Origin: an uncultured Christensenella sp.
GTDB taxonomy: Bacteria; Bacillota; Clostridia; Christensenellales; UBA1242
Reading direction: 5' to 3'
Assembly: GCA_905195085.1 (NCBI GenBank)
Contig: CAJJUK010000012.1
Location: 1-34,954 of the forward strand
Length of the DNA stretch: 34,954 bases
Numbering within the stretch: position 1 is the first letter of the stretch; every line of letters begins with the position of its first letter. This document shows positions 11,601 to 18,362 of the stretch, in pieces. The position numbers and the translations under genes were made by a program. The notes under the pieces were generated by a model. The model was not told the origin of the DNA, did not search any database, and saw nothing but the letters and a program-made list of their open reading frames with translations.

Positions 11601-14600
11601 GAATGAATACTCTGACAATTACTCAATCACTCAAATAAAACTTGAAGCAACAATAAGTTCTTCAATAGGAGAAAATATTCCTGCGGGTTCTGTAATTACG
11701 AAAACATTGCCTAAGCCAACGATGGGGAAAGAAATAACAGTAACGATTGTTGAAGGCAAAGATAGTGAATGGTATTACAACGGAGAAGCAATTAGCAAGA
11801 GTTCTTTAACTCAATCGGCATTAAATGGTGCATCTTGTGTTCTTTCGATGAAGGTTGCAAGAACAACTGAAAAGGCAGACGGAACAGAAAATACAGCTGC
11901 AGTTGGTTCTTATTCAGTTAAATATGGAAAGGAAGTTTTGAATCAGGTTTACACCGTTTCAAGTTCATATCAAGAACCAATCTTCACTGGTTCGGGAGCA
12001 ATCCCTACAACAGAAGTTCGCTTGTCAGGAATTGGAGCTTATGGTTTCAGCAACACAATGGGAGCAGTTAATATTGACAGTTTGAAAAACGATGCTCAAA
12101 ATCAGGACTTGACGTCAAAGATTGATAAGATTAAGGTTACAAAGATTGAATTCTATCTTGGTGACACATGGCTTGGTGGAACATATAGGACCGACGGAGG
12201 TTATGTTTCTACATCTGTAAATACATCGTATAATCCATCAGATGCACAAAAGATTGAATTAATCACAAATTCAGACTATTCGTTTGTAACAGAAGTGACA
12301 CCTTCAACAGAAGAAAAAGATGGTTCTGCAAAAATACAGACAGGTGCGGAATATTCAGAATCTACAGCATTTGTTGTTCCTACTATCAGCGGAATTTACT
12401 ATGGCACAGGAACAACCGTTTCAAATGTCAAGATGAACATCACACTTGTTGATACAACACAGGAAGACGAAGAATGCGTTGTGAGCGAATATATAACTCT
12501 CAACAGAAAGGCAAATACTGAAGATTTGTTCGACTCAGACATCTATGACACTAATTCTCCACGAGCAGAGAAAACAGTTTATAATGACACGTTGGAAATT
12601 GTTTTGGACCCAGGTGAAAGCATTACTTTTGCTGTTAATGACAAAACAATAAAGAGCATTAGCGAAGATAAGGTTATGACATATGATGATGGTGGCGACA
12701 AAACAAAAGCAGCAAAATTGATAACACTGACAAACTCAAAAACATACACTGTGACAGAATATGTGGGAATTTCAGCAAGCATTAATGGATTAGAAAAAAA
12801 TCTTACAACAACTGACAGGTTCTATGTCTTCGTTACTGCTTTGACGGGTTCTCCTATAATCAAATATAATGGTTCACAATTGCTTGCTCCAACAGTTTCT
12901 GGTGCAACGGCAAACAGATTGATAGGGAGATATTTAAGTGGTTCAACAGCACTTACAATGAACATCGAAAGTGTTGGAGAATTGCTTTCAAACAACACAA
13001 AAACTGAAACTTTGTATTTCCTCTATCCAGAAAATGGTCAGGTTTATCAATATGTCAACACATTCAACATCAAACCTCTTTATGATTCTGCAACTACAGA
13101 CGAAGGAAATTACTTTAAAGTTGAAGATTATTTCGTTGTTTCAAATGAAACAAGCACTTATTATATAATTCCACTTAAAGGTTGGGGAAGCGAAATCAAG
13201 TTGTCAGGTTATAATACCACTACTAATGCAACTACATTAAGTAGTGCTGGAACACCTTACAAATTCTTCTTTGAAATCAACACTTCAACTGGTGGATCTG
13301 GTTCGGCATTCATAGACGAAAATGGTATGATTACAACCACAGAAGACTTTGATATTGTTGCTCACACCATAACAGTCAATGTTTATATGAAGATGTCCGG
13401 TGCAGACGGTGCATTTGAAGAAGACAGCACAAGAGTTCAACTTGGCTCATTCAGAATCTATCTTGACGGAGATAAGACTCCTTCAGGATCTGTAAGTTCT
13501 GGAGTTTATTGGTATGATTCGAATGTCATTACAATTCCAAAAGATTATACTTTAAGCAAAGTTGGAGAATCGTTAGGAACAGGATTTGGTTCAGATTTGA
13601 TGAAGGGAACAGTAGAGGAAATTGACTTAACATATGCGACAGAAGTTGGAAATGAAGTTGATTTCACAAAAGTTTATTCGGACAGCAAGTTCACATACAA
13701 CACAACATTCCATCTTGTACATTACAAAGTAGGAACACAAGAAACTTATGTTTACTTCAACAATCTGGATTCTTGGACCTTTACACAAGCAGGAACTTAC
13801 GAGTTGACATTGGTTGTCACAGGTAGAAATAGTACAACGGCTGCCTTGACAAACAAAGTTATCACAGCAACGATAATTGTCTATGAAACATCAACCAAGG
13901 AAGAACAACAATATGCTGGAAGTACGGGTGATGACTTTGATGAAGCATTTGATTCAAGTTATACTTGGCATCTTTTGAAAGAAGATGGAAGCATAGACAT
14001 TAATGTCTCAACATTTAATCCTGGTGCTATTGGCATTTATACAAACACATACATCGCTCAGCCAAACGAAACGGGGGAAACTAAACTTGTTACAAAGACA
14101 TTCTATGTTTATGACAATATAACAACTGAGAAAAAATCAGTGGCATTGAGACCGACAACAACCTTCCAACTTTCAAATTTGGTAACGGCAGAAACTGGAC
14201 AAACTATTGAGTTCTATAAGATAGATAGCACCAATAATAGTATTACTAAGAGAGTTTCAGAATCATTTGCTATGGGAGAACACACTTCCACAACAGCAAC
14301 TTATGTTGTTGTAATAAGAAATTCTGATGGAGAATATGTTTCTGTTAAATATTATGAAGTTACATATAAATTCATTTCTTCAAATGTGACAGAGGAAGCA
14401 ATTTTTGTGGCAACAACAGACAAGATGGACGAGATAGTTAAGGAAAGAGCCGCAAGCACTCTTGGTGTTGAAACAGGCAAGATTAGTTCAATTGAAAAAA
14501 TGTCTTCAGCTGGAATTTTGGAAACAGAAAATAGATTGATTTCAGATGTTAAAGGTGAAGACGGACAACAACTTTACTTGATTACACAGAATTATATTGT

Positions 14601-14913
14601 GACTTATACAAACGCTCAAGGCAACACTAGATACGCAAGATTCTCATTCAGTTTCTATGTTTATGACAGAGCACTTGACATTAACAAAGAAACAACCATA
14701 AACAATGCATATAGATTGTCAGACCTTAACAGTGACATTGCTACGGCAATTGGAGAAGGAAGTGCAAGTGACATTCTTGGATATTACCAATTGAATGGAA
14801 CAAACTTGCAACAAGTTGAAACTGTTGTTTTGGAAGAAACAACAACAAAAACCTACTATGTAAGAACCAATAATGGTTACTATTTAGTGACAATCAATTT
14901 CACCATTTCATAA
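2605..14913 (+). CDS. Giant N-terminally anchored extracellular protein (about 4102 aa)
   Basis: Start chosen at ATG 2605 because GGAG lies five bases upstream and the peptide then begins MKKKRGVLSLW, a normal basic signal-anchor. The frame also opens at TTG 2563 but has no ribosome-binding site there. Residues about 9-32 form one hydrophobic helix with no lipobox and no obvious cleavage site; the remaining 4070 residues would lie outside the membrane. The body is Thr/Ser/Asn/Asp-rich, predicted beta, with very few Cys, alternating YY/VT/TV strands as in chains of Ig-like or E-set domains. One acidic loop DKDGDGVIDD (from about residue 807) looks like a calcium site. The C-terminus has diverged tandem modules beginning FYVYD at about 3833 and 4017. 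There is no LPXTG, no C-terminal helix and no recognisable enzyme motif. It is likely an adhesin, surface fibre or envelope structural protein; function unknown. A cardiolipin synthase gene follows 31 bp downstream with no terminator. Confidence 0.9.
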   Translation: MKKKRGVLSLWKVIILVIVGILGVAGVAVLSLYLMGRFDKEYVEPENISFVEDVSDGAGYYNTTLGQYEVSSDFSMTITTTTENVTERKVTLSLKNGVAQNGYISDGIITVPQEVSLNQPFTVTLNTEYNSNPQILEDWIVGGVSTLTAKSSNVLLSAQTVTICVDVPVHGIDVQVAGSSQTGTTQDVVVGTTFTLDTIFYPTESKYLFSDETREKEVFYAFTSSYISYDWEEERFVAEQRSGNNTDTITVYTFANSYYQKQIMDMYSSITDRELLTSNVLRYLDDHPEARMTKTVNIKVLDIDVDSVEIGNAGNSFNTYLDQYFTLTTASANGDGKLDLSIKDSSGALLNSLFGNVGIKIPKNVEGLTILGGKVMEVVTTESGTTITQKDFDSTFDYSAAPEGTEYYILPNNTPRDFADYYWRFAASTAEEYTLVINFFFENEEGNWENFFAFSGETNHEKTITLVAEEHDYEEEPAWQTNDTIMLTINYDEEGNSIPGNIDLSKELNAINQENIYKTVRYFLLIDDKEVGYAEDLDMQSAFVCGPGKVYTQDYKGQPLAIAGTQTPDNGYTLYEIDGTVLTAIKSFSGKVKVIAATIKTDADNKPYVTEDGKYLIVKTSRVKDVMVESTLSIANMDPSITFATGILPNAENNNDYYIPAINRNETASQRTMITFELVLNNSEDTTTDSQKVITAFNSGNLKIACLDINGRQTNDYVTLQGLVEKNVGENEITFEGTLAIEEAYFSAGKNAWDKGTYIRLQLQYNDGKETYTKNVTIKDETKDYFYIYYQQPVSMKAEFEDQVDLDKDGDGVIDDIVVNITASNGISITWGDRKIQGTTEEVLSALNDLLTFTLTDQFGNVIEESSGIYNIRLVETPAEGSDDYILSFDSTLSKIQNFVSTQGQEKTTTLTAYIVDREDNFVYAFDETGNVTQKLMSSQTLTFKIQSEGVKELKYDPTDIVGAINEDDYATSSSLSQATVRKYVTSNQTIDMNTLLKVYTSGTDGQLTEAENVVYKLDESFISGLSSTNKVDIMKMIKFNSVATIDEEETDSIENYRDTVISTINIINPFKEDTQIIFSVRDENESLFDITLILVLKADITVSQNFNAYYEENSDYLVTSGNAVSVFAGQTYDLAEYVTLSSHLGVDYSWTSALGALSLDSDPNGVFYSTQDFCSLSVVKEGDAVKQILLKIDDVYQFRTVSFTIYYGKNSFYACSITITLYVNPNILVRETVTDAESNPFVNLETLSSQTLSSSYKLYKMTSYIENGGFDGAEEIVSNLNTGSVSLSYSNVSAEKYLTIEQNSIGTNVYNYYFVNGSSLSLTLGQKVEQKYQIVAQVVGSTTTQIVDAVKIIENGTDRQIVLCEKSGDLTVSLDIGFGSGSDENLASSVLKRDSGEKVNVVTYNGETHLMLVPDAKYNTQNDFSISDGSATGNVYSNSKTVLSTYNINGFVSLTGNTFNAEKTLTDTRGNSLTIEVKLSAIVSKIGDKYVYYNNETLPENVSDMEFNTFGDNDFSVIIGDYSGLQSAEIYQTLQAGQTYTIVHDSSEAITSSADAFGFYYDGNLTEVNYDSASYEISIVSNAEGYIDGLATLKTEGDNLIPTQLEINHLESSQSEAYIVLRFELYQYSGSLNYVWYYRIKVSPSFTIGSVQYPYNDGGEYLNTYSPYYDEATESYTIDLEEPFTAQNSKYGTGKRFGDIADWIGYDEGEEPTVTEQYTIKTAKIGENTISNFGEYFTYQFEGSKFNIKLVDNTTRLTLTLEKSFLVNGVKMIGSEMQYIMYFNQGENYVHSLKQSVNGGAETTLTAKNNKYSATVNAGSEEVVFIPDIKISSNGTESKVSEFSAYIAGNDMTSSLMVKSFVKAGFDIYTDETGETVKETLKGDLVVGDWKAAIESLAPNGSGIVTLTDTDGTKYFAKTEAIGWTCAYLDESQKLHIKPQETIKQDSYFEIGFFTDERVVFTIDLTVTSYFDWEINTGVVFKGGERYTIKSGTNALFSKLEIDSTLSSLTITDFDLKLDNGDEIYSYVLTTDTELQEGKTYYTYNAETQTYAKVDELDVANIGTYYEAGLTLKDLVYINNDATTYTDNTVEFSHLLKDTKFVFIGTLTDSGANTYSFNFELNVKSSFVLEQTRRVVDTTDRYGSVDFDIEIEELRSKIPDLMPIYDAPDGSEKTKSAYKYVEDASYVDTKTITPANVASSTLQNETFTVAYTFNEKEIFNFAVTYRYTIKPNVIVTPNYPMPDEKTKLSTEYISTTQGEDEIFVSDVYDKFFTSTAPFGKANRIVVENIEALKDVSLTKTWSISVASISNATVQVTGEVTKSISASSEDMTIVTNVDETTVGGLNIKFSIVNSSSNGLVTFDVTVNNVTTTYSVEIVAGSNIKISTNTPNYSNNRETIYAEDLAAQSSPYLFEQYRILSYSFNPSVVSGTTYYLRFTNSSNEVQIITLTADTLNQIVNVDLGKSYTGFSYAGTFTSRAGAEGNTDSLKVNDESIYLSIPALTHRIVAYYYDNTPIVFNTNVILMLTVTKDGSTTDKEANKFVLTNDDYGTTVNLGVSVKLGDETIATSGTYNLYLDIEFEVTGNADKSDTYTTVEVNAGVERNLLSYTSFGIKNPRTGLLYDATSMYNSTGTFTLQIYGFSDTIKVDTGTNDLGENATESQKLARTAGEIHNKLISTAGKDLSTDVVYSTGLSPRAGKAVNEANSAGELRHNYITISGVLNNGKTVDYNIYAQGANNDGNHVMMRITYMVKIGDNYITESHNILFKVVPNSTIRFKSQHENAQNYNSSSTEIINGQTVASNDIAPYQIMLSNISTSGDTVDFNLWNTENDTNATASVILANMYGQSSSSTSSFKFTYNSNLEKEGYNDNSNLIKDSLAGWSNSSDVYTYNSEYANHTTGNLQIKVKTINLGERKFIIEMENVFGYKALFYFTITADVNPTIFSMSNSSLTEGDTIGVGLRFQTVTPSTTTEGNVMFEEFTYGAQSGQGNPQNTITINLNEYSDNYSITQIKLEATISSSIGENIPAGSVITKTLPKPTMGKEITVTIVEGKDSEWYYNGEAISKSSLTQSALNGASCVLSMKVARTTEKADGTENTAAVGSYSVKYGKEVLNQVYTVSSSYQEPIFTGSGAIPTTEVRLSGIGAYGFSNTMGAVNIDSLKNDAQNQDLTSKIDKIKVTKIEFYLGDTWLGGTYRTDGGYVSTSVNTSYNPSDAQKIELITNSDYSFVTEVTPSTEEKDGSAKIQTGAEYSESTAFVVPTISGIYYGTGTTVSNVKMNITLVDTTQEDEECVVSEYITLNRKANTEDLFDSDIYDTNSPRAEKTVYNDTLEIVLDPGESITFAVNDKTIKSISEDKVMTYDDGGDKTKAAKLITLTNSKTYTVTEYVGISASINGLEKNLTTTDRFYVFVTALTGSPIIKYNGSQLLAPTVSGATANRLIGRYLSGSTALTMNIESVGELLSNNTKTETLYFLYPENGQVYQYVNTFNIKPLYDSATTDEGNYFKVEDYFVVSNETSTYYIIPLKGWGSEIKLSGYNTTTNATTLSSAGTPYKFFFEINTSTGGSGSAFIDENGMITTTEDFDIVAHTITVNVYMKMSGADGAFEEDSTRVQLGSFRIYLDGDKTPSGSVSSGVYWYDSNVITIPKDYTLSKVGESLGTGFGSDLMKGTVEEIDLTYATEVGNEVDFTKVYSDSKFTYNTTFHLVHYKVGTQETYVYFNNLDSWTFTQAGTYELTLVVTGRNSTTAALTNKVITATIIVYETSTKEEQQYAGSTGDDFDEAFDSSYTWHLLKEDGSIDINVSTFNPGAIGIYTNTYIAQPNETGETKLVTKTFYVYDNITTEKKSVALRPTTTFQLSNLVTAETGQTIEFYKIDSTNNSITKRVSESFAMGEHTSTTATYVVVIRNSDGEYVSVKYYEVTYKFISSNVTEEAIFVATTDKMDEIVKERAASTLGVETGKISSIEKMSSAGILETENRLISDVKGEDGQQLYLITQNYIVTYTNAQGNTRYARFSFSFYVYDRALDINKETTINNAYRLSDLNSDIATAIGEGSASDILGYYQLNGTNLQQVETVVLEETTTKTYYVRTNNGYYLVTINFTIS

Positions 14914-14944
14914 ACTAAAACAATTTGACAGAGGTTAGATAGGC

Positions 14945-16390
14945 ATGAACGCTTGGTTTTGGGTATTTATTAGTTACATCATACTCAATTTCTTGATTAT
15001 GATTTCAATGATATTCATCGAACGAAGAAAACTTAGCAGTGTGATAAGTTGGCTTACTGTTTTGACGTTCTTGCCTATTCTCGGCTTCTTGTTCTATATC
15101 GTTTTTGGAAGCGGATTATCTATCAGAGTTAGGCGAATGATTTCCAATCACAAACTCTATGGAATGGAATATGATCAACAGATAATAAAATATTTTGATG
15201 GGGCAGAACTTACTCAAAGTGACAAAGAAAATCTTGAAATTGTGAAATGTTGTTACAACTATGGAAGCATTCTGTGTCCACAAAATGATGTCAAGATTTT
15301 CACAAATGGTCCAGACAAACTCAAGGCACTTTTATATGACATTGAAAATGCAAAACACAGCATCAACATTGAGTATTACATTTTTGCTGATGACAAAACT
15401 GGAAAACAGGTCATGAATGCATTAATCAAAAAAGCAAAAGAGGGCGTCAAGGTCAAACTTATCTATGACTCCATCGGGTGTCTTGGAGCGCCAAGAAGAT
15501 TCTTCAGAAAACTCAAAAAAGCAGGGGGAGAAATCGCAGAATTTTTCCCACCATTCGCTTATATCCGTATGATCAATTTGAAGATGAACTATCGTAATCA
15601 CAAAAAGATTGTTGTGATCGATGGAAAGATTGCCTACACAGGCGGAATCAACATCAGAGACGATCACATGGGAATGAAAAAGAAATTGTCACCCTGGAGA
15701 GATACACACATCAGAATCACAGGAACGGGTGTTTATCCACTTCAAAACATTTTCCTTAACGACTGGAGATATGTTAAAAAAGAAAACTATCCTTCTTCAT
15801 ATTATATGGAAAAAGGATTGTTTCCAGAGCCAGAAACCACTGGAGATGTTTTCCTTCAAGTTATTGTTTCAGGACCTGACAGCCCTGTTCAAAACATCAA
15901 AGAAGCATACATCAAATTGATTACGAATGCCAAAAGAGAAATTTTGATACAGACGCCATATTTCATACCTGATGAGTCGTTTATGTCCGCTCTTAGAATT
16001 GCACTTGCGAGCGGAGTCTCAATCAAGATTATGGTTCCTTCCAAACCTGACCACAGAACTGTTTTCTGGGTGACACAATCATATTTGAAAGAATTTGTTG
16101 AACTTGGCGCAGATGTTTATTTCTATGATGGGTTTTTGCACAGCAAGACTTTGGTCGTTGATGATGAGATATTGTCAATTGGAACTTGCAATCTGGACAA
16201 CAGATCATTCAACTTGAATTTTGAAGACACGGTGATTTTGTATTCTAAAAAATTAAATGAGGAATACAGAGGATACTTCAAACAAGACCTACAACATTGC
16301 AAACAGGCGGACATATTGTATTTCAAGAAAAAGTTGTTCTTGACAAAGTTTGCTCAGGCGTTGTTTAGATTGTTCTCACCAATTTTATAG
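14945..16390 (+). CDS. cls: Cardiolipin synthase (phospholipase D superfamily)
   Basis: A 481-residue protein, the usual length of bacterial Cls. It joins two phosphatidylglycerol molecules to form cardiolipin and glycerol at the membrane. Seen: two N-terminal membrane helices (about 4-25 and 32-53), then two phospholipase D domains with HxKx4D motifs at His219/Lys221/Asp226 (NHKKIVVIDG) and His399/Lys401/Asp406 (LHSKTLVVDD), each followed by the conserved GG.N or GTCN stretch. The ribosome-binding site is AGAGG upstream of ATG 14945. It lies 31 bp after the giant gene with no terminator between, so it is probably the second gene of that transcript. A strong hairpin terminator follows its stop codon. 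The assignment is secure at family level; the exact phospholipid substrate is inferred. Confidence 0.95.
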   Translation: MNAWFWVFISYIILNFLIMISMIFIERRKLSSVISWLTVLTFLPILGFLFYIVFGSGLSIRVRRMISNHKLYGMEYDQQIIKYFDGAELTQSDKENLEIVKCCYNYGSILCPQNDVKIFTNGPDKLKALLYDIENAKHSINIEYYIFADDKTGKQVMNALIKKAKEGVKVKLIYDSIGCLGAPRRFFRKLKKAGGEIAEFFPPFAYIRMINLKMNYRNHKKIVVIDGKIAYTGGINIRDDHMGMKKKLSPWRDTHIRITGTGVYPLQNIFLNDWRYVKKENYPSSYYMEKGLFPEPETTGDVFLQVIVSGPDSPVQNIKEAYIKLITNAKREILIQTPYFIPDESFMSALRIALASGVSIKIMVPSKPDHRTVFWVTQSYLKEFVELGADVYFYDGFLHSKTLVVDDEILSIGTCNLDNRSFNLNFEDTVILYSKKLNEEYRGYFKQDLQHCKQADILYFKKKLFLTKFAQALFRLFSPIL

Positions 16391-16397
16391 GTTTAAG

Positions 16398-16426
16398 AAA
16401 GCGTTTTTGAATAAAACGCTTTTTTT
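16398..16426 (+). terminator. Intrinsic terminator after cls
   Basis: AAAGCGTTTT (16398-16407) pairs perfectly with AAAACGCTTT (16413-16422), five-base loop, and a T run through 16426. It lies eight bases after the cls stop codon. The -35 of the next gene sits in its loop. Confidence 0.9.
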
Positions 16427-16436
16427 ATGCAATAAT
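16407..16436 (+). promoter_or_regulatory. Promoter embedded in the cls terminator, leaderless start
   Basis: TTGAAT (16407-16412) falls in the terminator loop, then an 18-bp spacer with TGC just before AATAAT (16431-16436), an extended -10. Six bases (TTCCGA-type spacing, 16437-16442) separate it from ATG 16443. There is no Shine-Dalgarno sequence. Confidence 0.65.
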
Positions 16437-16442
16437 TCCGAT

Positions 16443-17219
16443 ATGGATAAAGAAACACAACAAAAAAACATTATCAAAAATGAAATGAGAAGAAAAAAGT
16501 CTTCTCAAAAAAGCCAATCAGACATTGAAGAGCGGGCAGAAGTAGCGTCAAGCCCTAATGACAATTATGCAAACATGACTTTGAATAAGACAAGGACAAT
16601 TTCTGATGTGATTTTGGCAAACATTATTGTTTTGTCAGCGGTTTGTCTTTCAGCCTTCATTCCAGTGATAAGTTTGGCATTGCCGGTTTTGCTTGCCGTA
16701 TATTTTGAAGTTGGACTCAGTCTGTTTGTTTTGAAAAAAGAAAAGGGAGATTACTGCAGATACGAAGATTTGTTTGTGTCAATAAAAAAATATATAAGAA
16801 TCTTTTGCACGGCAGTTGTCAAAATGGTAATGATTGTTTTTGGAACGATTTTACTGATAGTTCCAGGCGTTATCAGTTTGATTTCTTATTCTTTTACGGG
16901 CTTAATCTTGGCGGAAAGTGATGATTTGGACGTCAAAGGAACTTTGATGCTCAGCAAAGAGCTGACAAAGGGTTACAGATGGCAAATTTGTTTTTGGGGA
17001 TTGTTGTCACTTGCAGCAGTGTGCGTTGTTATGACATTGGTGTTTTTGGTTGTTCTCATTTTTGACATCTTTTTGACTGTTCCAAGTACAGTGTATATTG
17101 TCTTGGTCTTGGGCGCAGGCATTTTTTCATTAATCATTCTTGCAATGCCAATGATGCAATTGACGGTTGCAGATTGTTATATTATGGCAAAAAACAAAAA
17201 GACGAAATCCATTTCATAA
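16443..17219 (+). CDS. DUF975-like integral membrane protein
   Basis: A 258-residue protein from ATG 16443. The frame opens further upstream, but that part lies inside cls and its terminator, and the promoter fits the ATG at 16443. Residues 1-55 are hydrophilic and Lys/Ser/Glu-rich, predicted cytoplasmic. About five to six membrane helices follow, with breaks near 60-95, 120-150, 178-205 and 210-240. The stretch LLIVPGVISLISYSFTGLIL, followed by LMLSKELTKGYRW, resembles the DUF975 family (PG.I..YS...ILA, then a Lys/Gly/Trp segment). The family's function is unknown. The gene appears to be monocistronic with a predicted leaderless mRNA. The family call is by eye from one motif region. Confidence 0.7.
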   Translation: MDKETQQKNIIKNEMRRKKSSQKSQSDIEERAEVASSPNDNYANMTLNKTRTISDVILANIIVLSAVCLSAFIPVISLALPVLLAVYFEVGLSLFVLKKEKGDYCRYEDLFVSIKKYIRIFCTAVVKMVMIVFGTILLIVPGVISLISYSFTGLILAESDDLDVKGTLMLSKELTKGYRWQICFWGLLSLAAVCVVMTLVFLVVLIFDIFLTVPSTVYIVLVLGAGIFSLIILAMPMMQLTVADCYIMAKNKKTKSIS

Positions 17220-17233
17220 AAAAGTCTGTTTTA

Positions 17234-17263
17234 TTTGTGTTTTTTGCAAATTTTAGTTATAAT
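17234..17263 (+). promoter_or_regulatory. Promoter of the 17286 gene
   Basis: A perfect TATAAT (17258-17263) with a weak -35, TTTGTG (17234-17239), 18 bp upstream. Predicted transcription start is near 17270, giving a leader of about 16 nt that contains AAGGAG (17272-17277). This very short leader still carries an SD, in contrast to the leaderless genes nearby. Confidence 0.55.
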
Positions 17264-17285
17264 TTCCGTATAAGGAGAAAAACTT

Positions 17286-17834
17286 TTGGACTACAGAGAT
17301 TTCACAGATAGAGATGTTGCCTATCAAGGATTTATAAAGTTAAGAAGAGAAGTTTTCGAAAGTGCGGATAAAGGTAACTTTTCTGATGTTTTCACGGACC
17401 TTTGTGCTCGTGCTATGGCAAATGACTGCATAGCACAAGATGTTGTTGCGTATTTTTTTAATAAAGGAATTCCAGATTTGTTGCTTCCTAATTTTGAAAA
17501 TTATATGTCTTGGCAAATCTTGGCAGGGGCAAACGGAAATGAATTCTCTTTGGAAAAAATGGAGTTTTTTCTCAATCCTGCAATTGATGATATCGTCAAT
17601 AACACAGAAATTATTGCAACCGCTTTAAGAAGAAAAAACATCACAAAAGACAATGCTCTCTATGTCATAAGCAACTTGATTTGCGAAGGAATTGTTGATG
17701 AGTTGAAAATCGATGCAAAACAACTTGTCAATTTTAAACAAGTTGTATCAAACTATGCACCGGAGAAAAACAGACCATTTTTAACCGCAATGGAGAAGTG
17801 TTTGCCAAGAGTTGTTGAGTTTTTGGTAAGTTAG
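17286..17834 (+). CDS. Unknown soluble helical protein with a TTG start
   Basis: A 182-residue protein (MDYRDFTDRDV...) that I do not recognise. No signal peptide, membrane helix or catalytic motif is visible. Composition and spacing suggest an all-helical cytoplasmic fold; the stretch ALYVISNLICEGIVDELK looks like an amphipathic helix pair. The start is TTG at 17286, supported by a full AAGGAG eight bases upstream and the absence of an in-frame ATG nearby. It is convergent with the next gene: only one base separates the two stop codons and no hairpin terminator lies between them, so transcripts may overlap at their 3' ends. Function unknown. Confidence 0.72.
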   Translation: MDYRDFTDRDVAYQGFIKLRREVFESADKGNFSDVFTDLCARAMANDCIAQDVVAYFFNKGIPDLLLPNFENYMSWQILAGANGNEFSLEKMEFFLNPAIDDIVNNTEIIATALRRKNITKDNALYVISNLICEGIVDELKIDAKQLVNFKQVVSNYAPEKNRPFLTAMEKCLPRVVEFLVS

Positions 17835-17835
17835 G

Positions 17836-18330
17836 CTAACATTCATCTGCGGAGTTTGAAAAAGCAGGATTTTCCAAAGTGAAACCCTCACAAGAAAAAC
17901 TTTCGGCAAAAACGCCAGCAATGTTTGTTATTATGTTGTTGCATAGTTCCAATTCTCCACTTTTGACGGACAGCAGCATAAGTTTGATGATGAGCAAGTT
18001 TTCAATTGACACCAAACTTAAAAATGAAAAATTTTCATCTTCCACACAGAGAAATTTGTGTGGTTTTTTCTTGTGAAATTTGCTGGAAAGGACATCTTCT
18101 GCCTCATTAATTTTGCATCTCAAAACATTGGAATCCATTCTATTTTTCAGTTTATCCAGGCAAGCAAGCATTTTTTCCAGCAAAACAAAGATCTCTCCAA
18201 GCAGGAGATTGAATTCCTCTTCTTCCAATCTTATAAACACAAACCCTTTGTTTTTTAAAGATTTTGAATACGCTTTTGCAATTTGTTCAAAATCTTCAGG
18301 CATAAGTTCATCATCATAAATATTTTCCAT
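17836..18330 (-). CDS. Unknown acidic helical protein downstream of dapF
   Basis: A 164-residue protein from ATG 18330 (MENIYDDELMPEDF...). An in-frame ATG at 18336 would add two residues. I prefer 18330 because a TGC-ATAAAT extended -10-like element (18337-18345, minus strand) ends six bases before it, the spacing seen at other leaderless starts here. Its -35 is poor, and the gene may instead be read from dapF, whose stop is 32 bases upstream. The protein is rich in Glu, Leu and Cys, with no membrane helix or recognised motif. The middle (LLGEIFVLLEKMLACLDKLK) looks like a coiled-coil or helical bundle. Function unknown. Confidence 0.65.
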   Translation of the reverse strand: MENIYDDELMPEDFEQIAKAYSKSLKNKGFVFIRLEEEEFNLLLGEIFVLLEKMLACLDKLKNRMDSNVLRCKINEAEDVLSSKFHKKKPHKFLCVEDENFSFLSLVSIENLLIIKLMLLSVKSGELELCNNIITNIAGVFAESFSCEGFTLENPAFSNSADEC

Positions 18331-18362
18331 AGTCATATTTATGCATGAGATTTTGCTTTGGT

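Noticed and set aside
16350..16442. Extended start of the DUF975-like protein inside cls
   Set aside because: It overlaps the cls coding end and its terminator in another frame; promoter position fits ATG 16443.
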